DNA of 64,000 bases from Conus ventricosus (lineage: Eukaryota; Mollusca; Gastropoda; Neogastropoda; Conidae): positions 66,819,121 through 66,883,120 of the forward strand of contig CM031620.1 in NCBI GenBank assembly GCA_018398815.1. Direction: 5' to 3'. Both the position numbers and the translations under genes were made by a program. Below, in pieces: positions 9,637 to 18,351 of the stretch. The number at the start of each line of letters is the position of its first letter. Position 1 is the stretch's first letter. Under the pieces are notes generated by a model that worked only from the letters and a program-made list of their open reading frames with translations, was not told the DNA's origin and searched no databases.

Positions 9637-9755
9637 AGCTGGCGGATCTAGGAAGGTTAGACATTGAGGACGTTGTTAAGGTTATAGTTGTAATCACTGC
9701 AGGGATTGCGTCAAAAGACTTTCTTGTTACACAGGGGATTATCCCAGAAATTTAG
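9633..9755 (+). CDS. 40-aa single-pass membrane micro-ORF
   Basis: An intact 40-codon ORF. ATG at 9633 follows GTTTAAA and overlaps the stop of the preceding ORF by four bases. A single hydrophobic helix (residues ~14-27) is followed by SKDFL. The helix-SKDFL pattern also occurs in the upstream ORF, so the two appear to be paralogous small membrane proteins. Nothing is known to me about its role; a virion membrane or holin-like protein is possible but unsupported. Confidence 0.5.
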   Translation: MKLADLGRLDIEDVVKVIVVITAGIASKDFLVTQGIIPEI

Positions 9756-9796
9756 TTCATAGAAAGATTAATCTAGAAAATATTGATTTATAAAAG

Positions 9797-10201
9797 ATGT
9801 CTGGATTGGTTCTGATGGTAGAAGGAGCTATTGTTAATGCTTTAGCCTTCTCTGGAAGCAATTATATGTTTAGTAAATTGCGGTCCGATGAAGAGAGAGA
9901 ACGTCATAACAAGTCATGAAGAGTTAGCTAAGGCAAGAGGCGCTTATGAGAAAAGACGAATTGCTCACTTAGACTTTATTAATAAAAAGTTAAGAGAACA
10001 GGGACATGCAGAGCACACATTACAGACGTTGATGACGCAATGAATGAGTATTACTTAGTGACAGGAAAGAAGTTTCTAACATCGCCGCCGCCAGAACTGT
10101 CTGACTTTTATGAACCATCAGAAGAACAGAAGACTGCAGAGATAGTTTTTATTGCAGTTGGCATGACCTCAGTCTATCTTGTTGCTCACTTTCTTGTGTA
10201 A
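9797..10201 (+). pseudogene. Conserved Polinton-type protein with N- and C-terminal hydrophobic segments (frameshifted)
   Basis: ATG at 9797, preceded by ATTTATAAAAG. It begins with a Gly/Ala-rich hydrophobic stretch; a charged helical middle rich in Glu, Arg and Lys follows; and it ends with a hydrophobic helix before TAA at 10199-10201. The frame changes at least twice (about 9910 and 10020-10030), so it is broken. I recognise the layout as a gene commonly seen immediately before the integrase in invertebrate Polinton-like elements; its role is unknown to me. The integrase ATG follows 19 bases later. Confidence 0.5.
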
Positions 10202-10220
10202 AATAAAATGCATTTAAAAT

Positions 10221-11192
10221 ATGGACAAAATATATTATTCTCCTAAAGGCTATTGGAAAGGAAAGACTGCTATTGAAAAACTGAGTAAAGCTGCTAAAGT
10301 GTCTGAATCAGATGCGAAAGACTGGCTTTCAAAACAGGCAATTTGGCAAATATATCTGCCCGCCCCAAAAAGAATAATAAGGCCTAGATTTGTTAACTGA
10401 GTTCCAAATGACACCCACCAGATGGACTTGCTGTATCTTCCACATGACAAAGTTAGAAGAAAAAAGTTTAAGTATGCTCTGACAGTTGTTGACATGGCCT
10501 CAAGATGCAAAGACGCTGAACCTTTAACGGATAAAAGCTCAACTGCTGTGGCTGTAGCTTTACAACAAATATACATGCGAGGTCCATTAAAGTATCCTAG
10601 GATGATCCAGGTTGATGATGGAAAAGAGTTTAAGGGCTCTGTAAACCAGCTGTTTTTAAAACATCATGTTACAGTTAAGAGAGGGATCCCAGGCAACCAT
10701 CGATCCAAGCCCTAGTAGAAAACTTTAATAAGATCTAGCTGAACGTCTGTTTACCTATCAATATCACAGAGAAATTATGGACAGAACGCGTAACACAGAA
10801 TGGGTTAGGAGGTTGCCTGTAGTCTTACGTGTCATGAACAATGAAGAATTTAAAGCAACAGGGTTGAAGCCAGTAAACGCAATCAAATTAAAAAAAATTA
10901 GCATTTACTGAAGATGCGCAGGGGACTCAAAAACTCTTGCCGTTTGGACTAAAGTAAGATACTTGTATGCTCCTGGAGAGGCAGAGGGTGATGTTAGAAT
11001 TAGAGCCACTGATCCTATATGGAGTGTAGACGTATATGAAGTTGAAAGAATCATGACAAACAACACCTCCCGTGTATTATTTAAGAGAAACTCTCTCTTC
11101 TAGCGGTGCTACTACGTCTAAAAGGCCTGCCCCTAAAAGATCCTTTGTTCGCGAAGAGTTGCAAGTTGTCCCGCCAAACACAGTGAGTTAAC
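10221..11192 (+). pseudogene. Polinton retroviral-type (rve/DDE) integrase, broken
   Basis: ATG at 10221 directly behind CATTTAAAAT. An N-terminal helical domain (WQIYLPAPKR near residue 45) leads into the rve core. The catalytic acidic residues are visible as the Asp in HQMDLLYLP, the Asp pair in QVDDGKEF, and a Glu in LVENFNK in a shifted frame near 10715. Breaks: an in-frame TGA at 10398-10400, TAG at 10713-10715 with a frameshift around 10695-10730, another shift near 10890-10960, and a last one near 11080. A C-terminal chromo/SH3-like region (VRYLYAPGEAEGDV) is seen at 10950-11050. It would have catalysed chromosomal insertion of the element; this copy is dead. Confidence 0.85.
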
Positions 11193-11216
11193 AAAAAAAA
11201 ATAGTATTTATTTTTG

Positions 11217-11787
11217 CTAACTTATTTTTTGGCCTATTTTGGGCTTAACTGATTCATGTGTTTGTTTTTCAATGTTCTGTTTAATTACATCAGTGTCTAC
11301 TGTCGTGAAGTAAAGTCTTTCTCCACTCCTTTTGAAGTTCAATTTTTTGTCGTCTGTAATCCTCACCGTCAGCCATAAGCTTCTGAAATTCTTCGTCTGT
11401 AATGTTTTCATCCTGTAATGATTTGCTTATTCTTAATCGAATCTTAATGAACAAAGTTTTGCTGATGCTAGGGCTACAATGGCAGTGTGCTTTTGTAATT
11501 TAGGAGTTAATTTTTTTAAAACAGCACTTACAATCATAGACACGGCGCCTAAGCCTAAACCAAGGCCCCTAATGTTAAAGAGGCTGGCGCTCCAACCCCA
11601 GTAGCTAGAAGAGCAACACTAGACCCGGCACTTACGCTAGCTACAGCTGATGATCCAGTAATTACATAAGAAAGAGTATTTAAAGCTTTAGCATATTTCT
11701 TTCTGGTAACCCTATACTTATCCAAGTCGCTTTCTATTTCCTTTTGAAGTTCAGTTATTTGCTTAATCTAAACTGTTGAACATGCAT
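11217..11787 (-). pseudogene. Broken minus-strand Polinton gene with glycine/alanine-rich hydrophobic core
   Basis: A minus-strand ATG at 11787 follows ATTAAAAA. A short helical, charged segment is followed (in shifted frames, about 11690-11500) by an Ala/Ser/Gly-rich hydrophobic region of the kind that forms two membrane hairpins, and then by a charged C-terminal tail in the open frame 11217-11411. Convergent with the integrase, whose coding potential ends about 25 bases away. Frameshifts lie near 11765, 11590 and 11440. I recall similar ORFs beside Polinton integrases but know no function. Confidence 0.4.
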
Positions 11788-11811
11788 TTTTTAATAAGAT
11801 TATTTTTTAAA

Positions 11812-11962
11812 TTAATCTTGTACATATCTTCTTCTTATTAATTCATCTGGCAGCACTTCATTAACAGAGTAAAACGCAATAAAATCAACATACTTAATTA
11901 AAATAAAGTCGAGTACTTTTAGTTTGTCTTTGTCAACTATCACAGTAACCTTGTCATTCAAC
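11812..11962 (-). pseudogene. Remnant of a minus-strand Polinton ORF cut by a repeat insertion
   Basis: The minus-strand frame 12006-11812 is a chimera. Its first residues come from the inserted repeat at 11963-12143, and only the residues encoded below 11962 (Lys/Asp/Leu/Ile-rich, ending IRRRYVQD) belong to the Polinton-like element. The 5' part of the original gene was displaced by the insertion. Function is unknown. Confidence 0.4.
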
Positions 11963-12143
11963 GCCTTCTTCCTTGCACTGAACCCTGAGCGATCTGAAGC
12001 GACCAAAGCTAAGTGAATTTTTGTTGTTTTATTCGTTTATTTATCACCAGACGAAGACCTAAGAGGTCGAAAACGCGTCGTGTTTTGTCTTGTAACTCGT
12101 TTGTCCACTTCTCTGGCGGTTTCGCTAACATTTATTTAAGTCT
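11963..12143 (+). repeat. Half copy of the 59-kb palindromic repeat
   Basis: About 180 bases matching 59246-59420 almost base for base (one right-hand arm of the palindrome), with a handful of substitutions and small indels. It includes the GAAGACCTAAGAGGTCGAAA hairpin core. The left limit coincides exactly with the palindrome centre (GGCC|TTCTTCC), so this copy has one arm only. It sits inside a Polinton gene, so the repeat is mobile or was copied here. Confidence 0.85.
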
Positions 12144-12208
12144 TGTCAGATGATTTAAGGATGTTTATTTCGTCTCCGTTTTTAGTAAATTGCAATACCG
12201 AACTTAAG

Positions 12209-12213
12209 AGGGG
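12209..12213. repeat. Target-site duplication AGGGG (left)
   Basis: The five bases directly before the left LTR, repeated directly after the right LTR at 20528-20532. A 5-bp duplication is usual for Ty3/Gypsy integrase. Confidence 0.85.
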
Positions 12214-14393
12214 TGTCACGACCGACCCCTGGAGGTCTGCCCTGACAGGATCGGTCTAGGTGGGAGTGAAGGAGTGACTGACCTCACACGCTCCGCAAGA
12301 GACCACACAATAAAGATTACGATACAACACCCCATTTATTCACACCAGCAAAATAAACATTCCAACACAACGCACCATGCACGATCACAATAAAGCACTC
12401 CAACGCACACAACATGCACAATCACGATCAAGCACTCCAACGCACACAACATGCACAATCACGATCAAGCACTCCAACGCACACAACATGCACAATCACA
12501 ATCAAGCACTCCCGCACCCACAACATGCACGATTATAAATAAGTATTTCGCCATACGACGCACATGATCACACTTACAGCATTCCAGCACATATGACAAA
12601 TACACAATTATAAGGAATATTTCCAGCATTGACCCTTCTTAACACCATGGAGTGCGTGCACACCCCTGCCCCTGTCGAGTCTGCTGGGAGCACCCTGTCG
12701 CACTAGGTGCTCCGAGCCGGGTTGGTTCTCGCAGGGAGTCGCTCAAAGCCGACACCCTCGACTTCCAAGCGGGCAGTGAAGAGCGTGTCCCGGGGGGGGG
12801 GGGGGACGTAGCTGTTACTGGAGGTCCTGGACGGGGGTCTGGGCCGGCCAGTCAAGACGGCGGCGTCTCTACCACCCTCGGTCCGACCAAGGCGTGGCCT
12901 CGATCAGCGTGTGGCACCATCCCGTCCGTGGTCTCAACCAGAACGTGGCCTCGACCAGTACGTGGACCATCCAGATCGTGCTCCAGGTGAAGCCCCCGGG
13001 AGGGGGGGAGGACGTAGCTGGGAGGAGAGTCGAAGAGGAGGAAAGAAGAAGGAAGGAGGAAGGAAGAAGGGTACTGGAACCCTGCCGTCAGTACCGTCTG
13101 ACCATTGCTGTCAAGTCTTATCAGCCACTCGCATGATGGGCGGGGGGAAGTGTATTAAACGCCCACAGTACACCCATTGAATCAAGTCTTCTCACACGAT
13201 GCAGGTAAAAGACTGCATTAAATCAACAGGTTATAAAACAAATATGAATTATCTTCACCCTTCTCTCACTCACGCTTAACGTTTCCTTCCTTAGGAAATA
13301 AATCAACACAGCGACCATCGCTTAATAACTGCCACCACATTTGCAAATAGTAATTCAATGGCATAATTGTCACATTTTATAAACACATTTCAAAATAACA
13401 CAAATCTCCAACCACGCATCCGAACGACAAATCATGCGTACGCACGCTCGTGAACATAAAACTCGTTCTCCTTGCACACACAAACAGACGGTGGCCGAAG
13501 GATAAAAGTCCGGCGAATGTGACAGGGGCGGACGAGCGAGACCAAGCAAGTTCCAACCCTGAATCACCAGGTTCTCTCCCTTTCCCCACCGACTACCGCA
13601 TCACCAAATACATAAACAGGAGAAAGAATTTTGGAAATAATTTAGAATGGCCAGGTTAAAGATGGAATTAACCAGAGAAAAGGTTTCTCACACAATATTT
13701 CTCTTACAATTTCGAAAACAAAAGAAAATTGCGCAAAAGCGAAGACTAACCCGGCTAACAACAACAAACCAAAACAAACAGACCACGAAACTGATGCTTA
13801 CCAGCTACCCGTGGGTGACCCCGAAGAGGCGGGTCAAAGGACTCTCTCTACCCTCTGTCCAGTCGAGAGGACAGAGGCGAAGATGCGGAAACAGAAGAAG
13901 CGATGTCCCTCTCCTACAGGCCGACTGCAGGAATTGAAAGTACTGACTGTACTCTCGATGATACGGTAAGGAACCGAGACTGGAGCAGGCGCTCCCAGAG
14001 ACATCTTCCCGTCGAGTGAAGAGCTAACCTTCCTCAGCAATGGCGGCCAACATGCCATGCTGCGTCACAGAGTGAGTATACTTCAAACTAAAAAAAAAAA
14101 CGAAGCACGTGCGACAGGTAAAAAGACAGGCAAGAGGCCGATAGACAGAAAGTTCGAGAGAAAGGTACCAGCCACCCGTGAACTTGCAGGATGAATAGCA
14201 CGGGCGGTGGAATTAGAGAAGAGAGAGAGAGAGAAAGCAAACCGAAGTTGAGCTGAACTATACCAAGGTGCAACCGCACCACAAGCCACACTAAGGGACG
14301 GGTACACGACAACAGCAACGACAATAAACAAATAAGTAATTCCGCCACCCTGGGTGGGTCGAACGTCGTAGGCCTCGCGACAAACTCGTGACA
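12214..14393 (-). repeat. LTR (3' LTR of the minus-strand element)
   Basis: 2180 bases nearly identical to 18352-20527; differences are mainly single-base indels in homopolymers and a few substitutions. On the element strand it starts TGTCACGAG and ends CGTGACA. The part nearest 12214 holds a minisatellite (12390-12530) and the middle holds a G run (12793-12805). ORFs inside (for example 12652-12990) occur in both LTRs and are probably not genes. Confidence 0.95.
12390..12530. repeat. ~36-bp minisatellite inside the LTR
   Basis: Three to four units of about 36 bases built on ACAACATGCACAATCACGAT and CAAGCACTCCAACGCAC, present at the same place in the other LTR (18530-18665) with the same copy number. 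The array was therefore present before the last transposition. Confidence 0.85.
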
Positions 14394-14405
14394 AACCCCC
14401 CTTCT
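14394..14405 (-). promoter_or_regulatory. Polypurine tract of the LTR element
   Basis: On the element strand, AGAAGGGGGGTT lies directly before the 3' LTR, the expected position of the plus-strand DNA primer. Confidence 0.7.
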
Positions 14406-14749
14406 AAAAGCATCTGTTTCTCTGAGATACAGTGCTCCTTTGAACCTTGTCGCATGTGCAACTTCACAACAATGGGACCGAACCCAACTCTCTGTGATCG
14501 ACAGAGTACGATGAATCCAATACAAACATTCTACGATAGAATCACACCGAGAAATACATAATACTACATTTATCAAACAACTAAGCGAACCTTCCAACCA
14601 TGAAAGTAACAATCCGAACCATTGGTGATTCACTACCGTTAACCTCACTGAAGTGACAACTGTCACTACACCTGATACAGAGACAAAAGGGGATATAACC
14701 CTGGTTGAGGGGGAGTGTCCCTCTGACTGACTTTCCAACGTGCTGACTA
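14406..14749 (-). other. LTR element, non-coding 3' region
   Basis: Sequence between the RNase H remnant and the polypurine tract. The minus-strand open frame 14088-14738 runs on into the LTR and has no recognisable domain; I treat it as chance. No env-like gene is seen. Confidence 0.5.
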
Positions 14750-14945
14750 CGGAGCTCGGCTAAGATAGTCAGCATCCGTATTACAGGAACCCTTGATATG
14801 ACGGAAAGTGAACGCATGACTCTGCAGCTCCACTGCCTAACTCATGAGTCGACGACTGACTGGCCGGATCCGGTCCAGGCACTGGAGAGGATGATGGTCG
14901 CTCTCCAGTACAAACTTCCGGCCGTACTTCTTCTTGGGCACGCCA
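14750..14945 (-). pseudogene. RNase H C-terminal remnant of the Gypsy element
   Basis: On the minus strand, overlapping the integrase ORF in another frame, sequence encoding GRKFVLESDHHPLQCLDR and then FRHIKGSCNTDADYLSRA is visible. The ESDHHPL and H-KG-N-ADYLSR motifs are the end of the RNase H domain in Gypsy elements. The RT palm and the start of RNase H are absent. The fusion point to integrase is at about 14935-14945. A stop codon (tag) interrupts the frame after ~35 codons. Confidence 0.75.
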
Positions 14946-15669
14946 GTGCGCGTCCAAATCTGCCTGAGAGATTCAGTAACAGTAGGGCATCGATAGTCCT
15001 AAGCGGGACAGCCTCTGGGTATCGACTCGCAGATTCTACCACAACCGAAGTGTAGCGGTGACCGCGATCGGATGGAGGATTAAGGGGTCCCACCAGGTCA
15101 ACCCCAACCTTGCTGAATGCCTCCCCAACCAGTGGCACTGACCCTAGGGGAATACGCTTCAAGCGACCCTTAGGCGTTGTCCGTTGGCAGACATCGCAAC
15201 TGCGGCAGTACTGCCTAACCTGTGAGTTCATTCCTGGCCAAAAGAAGTCTTGTCTTACTCGCTCGAGAGTCCGCTTGGAGCCCATATGACCTGCCATGGG
15301 GGAATCGTGGGCCTGCCGGAGGACAGACTCTCTCAGGCTTTGGGGAACCACGAGCTGCTTGGCCACACGATCTGCCTGGGTGGAAACCCTAAAGAGGATC
15401 CCCTTGTGAAGCTTGAAGCTCACCTTGGCGTGTCGGGCAGACTGAGCGGGACGATCCACCAGTTGTCGCAGGCGTTGGACATCCAAGTCCCTGGCCTGAA
15501 GACGGATAATGGAAGCAGGATCGGCCCTAGCAAGAACCTCGTCAGAGATCGGCTGAAAAAACGGGACGCAATTCCTGTTCCTGCTTCTTAGCTTTGGCGC
15601 GTGTGGTGACTCCCACACACGCCTGTACGGGCAGATCCGTAGACACGGACTGACTGCGTCCGTCAGCAA
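14842..15669 (-). pseudogene. Gypsy integrase: zinc finger and start of catalytic core
   Basis: A 275-codon open frame. Mid-protein there is an H2C2 zinc finger (AHDSPMAGHMG ... CRSCDVC), then KVGVDLVGPL with the first catalytic Asp of the rve core, and a following SASRYPEAVPLRTIDA segment. After about residue 225 the sequence no longer resembles integrase because an internal deletion joins it to the RNase H tail in another frame, so the second Asp and the Glu are missing. The 5' end overlaps the protease frame (15542-15937), suggesting a single gag-pol read now broken by a shift near 15560. Not functional. Confidence 0.85.
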
Positions 15670-15937
15670 AGGTGACAGTATTCCCTATGAGAAGGGAATA
15701 CATAGGTCGCTCCACCGCAATGGCCCATACTTCGCCACAGAAGTAGGGGGTGGAGATAGGAATAAGTACAGAAGGACGGGTGGAGGTAAAACCAGCCTCC
15801 AACCCGCACACATCATAACTAGCGCCCCGCCGGGCCTCAGGGGAAACCAAATTCTTATCCACAAAGATCGTTGATGCTCCCGAATCCCTGATGGTGTCGA
15901 CCAAGGAGGAACCAACAACAGAGAGAAACATGGGCAC
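15542..15937 (-). CDS. Gypsy aspartic protease (DSG type)
   Basis: A 131-codon frame. IRDSGASTIFVD near residues 17-28 is the active-site loop with DSG in place of the usual DTG, and the second half has the hydrophobic ILIG-like strand (YSLLIGNTVTFADG). It ends with a Lys/Glu-rich linker (TTRAKAKKQEQEL) that normally leads to the next pol domain; here the integrase domain follows at once. It cleaves the Gag-Pol polyprotein in related elements. Some intact Gypsy elements use DSG, so this need not be inactivating. Confidence 0.8.
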   Translation of the reverse strand: MPMFLSVVGSSLVDTIRDSGASTIFVDKNLVSPEARRGASYDVCGLEAGFTSTRPSVLIPISTPYFCGEVWAIAVERPMYSLLIGNTVTFADGRSQSVSTDLPVQACVGVTTRAKAKKQEQELRPVFSADL

Positions 15938-15989
15938 TCTGAATCACCAGAAGCTGGGATGGAACCCACGTTTGCCGAGGCACGAGGAC

Positions 15990-17603
15990 GTTGGAAAGGA
16001 CCAGCCCCACGACTACCAGCGGCTTTAGGACAATCTTTCCTAATGTGGCCAGGACGACCACAAAGAAACACAGTCGGGGCGCTGAAATCCCCGATGAACT
16101 GCCTGCCTTGTTCACCCCACTAGCAGTTGTCGGCACCTTATTGCTACTAAATCCTGTGGAGGCTTCCTCTCCGTATCTGGGCGATGCCCATAAGCCCTGC
16201 GAGCTTCAGCAAACACCTCAGCTGTGTGAATCGCACCCGCGAAATCCTGAGGTGCTGTCTCGCCTATCCGGATCCTCAACTCTGGGGACACAGTGTTGGT
16301 GAGCTGTTCAATGAGGATCAGATCCTCCAGCTCCAACTTAGCTAACTGACGCCAGTACCCTAGCGTCTTGCGCAGCCTATCACCAAACTGCACGAAGGTC
16401 TCGTCATTATTCTTCTTCATGGACCTGAACTTCCTCCTGTACGTCTCTGGGGTAAGGTGGAAACGCTTACGCAGAGCCAACTGCATGTCTGCATAAGACG
16501 CACCTTCATTTAGAGTGAGCACACACCCCCTTTGCAGCACCAGATAATCCAGAAAAAAGGTGCATAGCCTTTTGCTCCTCAGACAATTGTATGAACAAGC
16601 AACCTTGTCGAAATGCTCTAAGAACATGTCAATGTCCTCACTAGGTCTGAACTCTGGAAGCTTTAACTTTGGGCCTCTAACTCTATCACCTGCCTGGTGA
16701 TAACCCCCTGACTTACAGATGCGGGAGAACCGCGAAAGAAGTTGTTCCATCTCCTCCCTACGCAGAGCCTCCATCCTGTCTAGTTCTTCCCTACGGAGGG
16801 CAGCCTCCTCCCTACGCTGATCAGCCTCTTCCCTACGCCGATCTCCTGTCTGGCAGCCTCCTCTCTACGCTGAGCCTCCTGTCTAGCAGCCTCTTCCCTG
16901 CGCTGAGCAGCCTCTTCCTTACGCTGATCAACCTCTTCCTTACGAAGAGCCTCCTGTCGGGCAGCTTCTTCCTTACGAAGGGCCTCCTGTCGGGCAGCCT
17001 CTTCCCTACGCAGCATAGCCTCTTCCCTATGCATAATCTCCTGTCTGTCAGTCTCCTCTCTGCGCAGAGCCTCCTGTCTAGCGGCCTCCTCTCTACGCTC
17101 TTCCCTACGGAGAGCTTCCTGCCTGACTGCCTCTTCCTACGAAGAGCTTCCTGCCTAGCAACCTCTTCCCTACGTTGGGCTCATCCTCCGTCGCTGTCGC
17201 TCTAGAAACATCAGGACGGAAGTGATGTCCTGGGCGGGGTTCACCACTCCCGACACGGGAGGAGGACCCGTCTGACCCGTCCCTTGGGTCTCGACTTTCC
17301 CATAAGGAAGTCTTCTGGGGCATGCCCTTACGAGGGGAAGCCTGGAGAGGAGAAGGTTTCGGTCTCTGCGACTCAACAGAAGCCCACAGTTGCTTCGCTA
17401 TACTCTGACGCTTCCGAGCGGAAGTGCCAGTCGGGGTCCTCGACAGGGAGACCCCCCAGCGAAGAGGTAGTAAAAGTACTCACTGGGCTACCTGCTACAG
17501 CACTGGAATAGGTAGAAGTTACCGTAGTCGAAGTACTAGTACTAAAAGTAGGGACTACAGTAACATTTTGAATACCCTTCTTCTTCGACGCCCGCGTCGC
17601 CAT
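15990..17603 (-). pseudogene. Gypsy gag with N-terminal RREEAARQEA repeats
   Basis: The likely start is the minus-strand ATG at 17603 (MATRASKKKG). A Ser/Thr-rich segment follows, then a long charged repeat of the type RREEAARQEALRKEE (about 17170-16780, at least ten units, likely coiled coil). The frame 16774-16112 then carries the capsid-like domain (LPEFRPSEDIDMFLEHF ... FVQFGDRLRKTLGYW), which matches retrotransposon gag/SCAN-type folds. A nucleocapsid zinc knuckle lies at about 16040-16075 and reads VFLCGRPGHIRKDC, so its first Cys is Val. Frameshifts lie within the repeat and near 16110, 16775 and 17370. Confidence 0.8.
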
Positions 17604-17754
17604 ACCACCAGCGCCGGACGTCCCCCATGACAACAATATCCTACAGTTTTCCAAATACAGGGGAAAAACAATTCCACTAGAGAAAAAAAAAAACAAATAT
17701 TTTAGGGGCGTGTGTATATGTGTGTATGTGTGTGTGTGCGTGTGTGCGGACAAG

Positions 17755-17935
17755 TTCCGGCTGCTCCCACTCTGGCAACACCGCGCTCTACAGCACGAGC
17801 AACAGTGCGGTGGGGCTCACCGAAAAAAAAACAAAACAAAAACTATGTACGGCTGCCCCCACTCTGGCAACACCGCGCTCTACAGCACGAGCAACAGTGC
17901 GGTGGGGCTGGCCGGAAAAAAAACAAAACAAAAAC
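17755..17935 (-). repeat. Direct repeat in the 5' leader of the LTR element
   Basis: Two copies of a roughly 90-bp unit (17757-17842 and 17848-17935), each containing CCACTCTGGCAACACCGCGC and ending in an A-rich AAAAAACAAAACAAAAACTA tract. They lie between the 5' LTR and gag, in untranslated leader. The repeated ORFs here are by-products. Confidence 0.8.
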
Positions 17936-18330
17936 TAGCAGACGGAATCCGGAGAGAGGAAAAAAAAAAACACTAGCGTCCGATGCACCCCCCTGTACTC
18001 AACAACCCGGTAGAGAAAAAAAAAACAAGAATTGGCTAAATACAAAACAGGAATGGAAGACTGAGCGGCAACAGAAGGGCAAGACTTACGGCCGTTGCCT
18101 GCGTGAGGTACCCGGCGGAAGGAGGTCTGGAAGCGGTCGACTCCACTCGGTCTCACCTCGACTCCCGAGTCACACCGGATGTTCCCTCAGGCCACCAAGA
18201 CTCCCTTCACACTAGAGTCACCCAGCCAACCACCCACGAACAACACGACAAACTGACTAAACATATACAAAACAGGACAAAACTAAACAGGTACTCTGCG
18301 AAACGAGAGAGAGACAGCCAGAGCCTTCTC
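17936..18330 (-). other. LTR element leader, non-coding
   Basis: Continuation of the 5' untranslated leader, with two more A-rich tracts (about 17960-17970 and 18014-18025). No gene was recognised. Confidence 0.5.
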
Positions 18331-18347
18331 ATCCCGGACGAGCCCCA
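18331..18347 (-). promoter_or_regulatory. tRNA-Pro-type primer-binding site
   Basis: On the element strand, TGGGGCTCGTCCGGGAT begins four bases inside the 5' LTR. It matches the 3' end of animal tRNA-Pro (the primer site known from murine leukaemia virus and many Gypsy elements) except that one G of the G run is missing. It primes minus-strand DNA synthesis. Confidence 0.8.
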
Positions 18348-18351
18348 CAAT

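Larger units (their letters stand above)
6051..12213. mobile_element. Degraded Polinton (Maverick)/adintovirus-like element, main part
   Basis: An AT-rich block holding protein-primed-type DNA polymerase B exonuclease motifs (7486-8805) and a retroviral-type integrase (10221-11192), a pairing diagnostic of Polintons and the related adintoviruses. It also carries several short intronless ORFs on both strands. Every larger gene is broken by stops, frameshifts or deletion, and the polymerase palm, packaging ATPase, protease and capsid genes were not recognised, so this is a fragment. The element continues at 20533-21400 beyond the LTR retrotransposon. Terminal inverted repeats were not found; the left limit is set by the composition change. 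This is an old integrated copy, described here only as it stands. Confidence 0.8.

Noticed and set aside
12390..12530. CRISPR-like short repeats
   Set aside because: A minisatellite inside an LTR, duplicated in both LTRs; no spacers.
12652..13180. Gly/Arg-rich ORFs of about 90-110 codons
   Set aside because: They lie inside the LTR, recur in the other LTR with frame-changing indels, and have no domain; judged non-coding.
14088..14738. 216-codon minus-strand ORF as an env gene
   Set aside because: Hydrophobic and Leu/Ser-rich but crosses from the internal region into the LTR and is not open in the matching part of the other LTR in the same way; no signal peptide or envelope motif.
14842..15937. 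RT deleted between protease and integrase
   Set aside because: Considered first, but the RNase H tail lies after integrase, so the order itself is different (Gmr1-like) and the missing RT belongs downstream of integrase.
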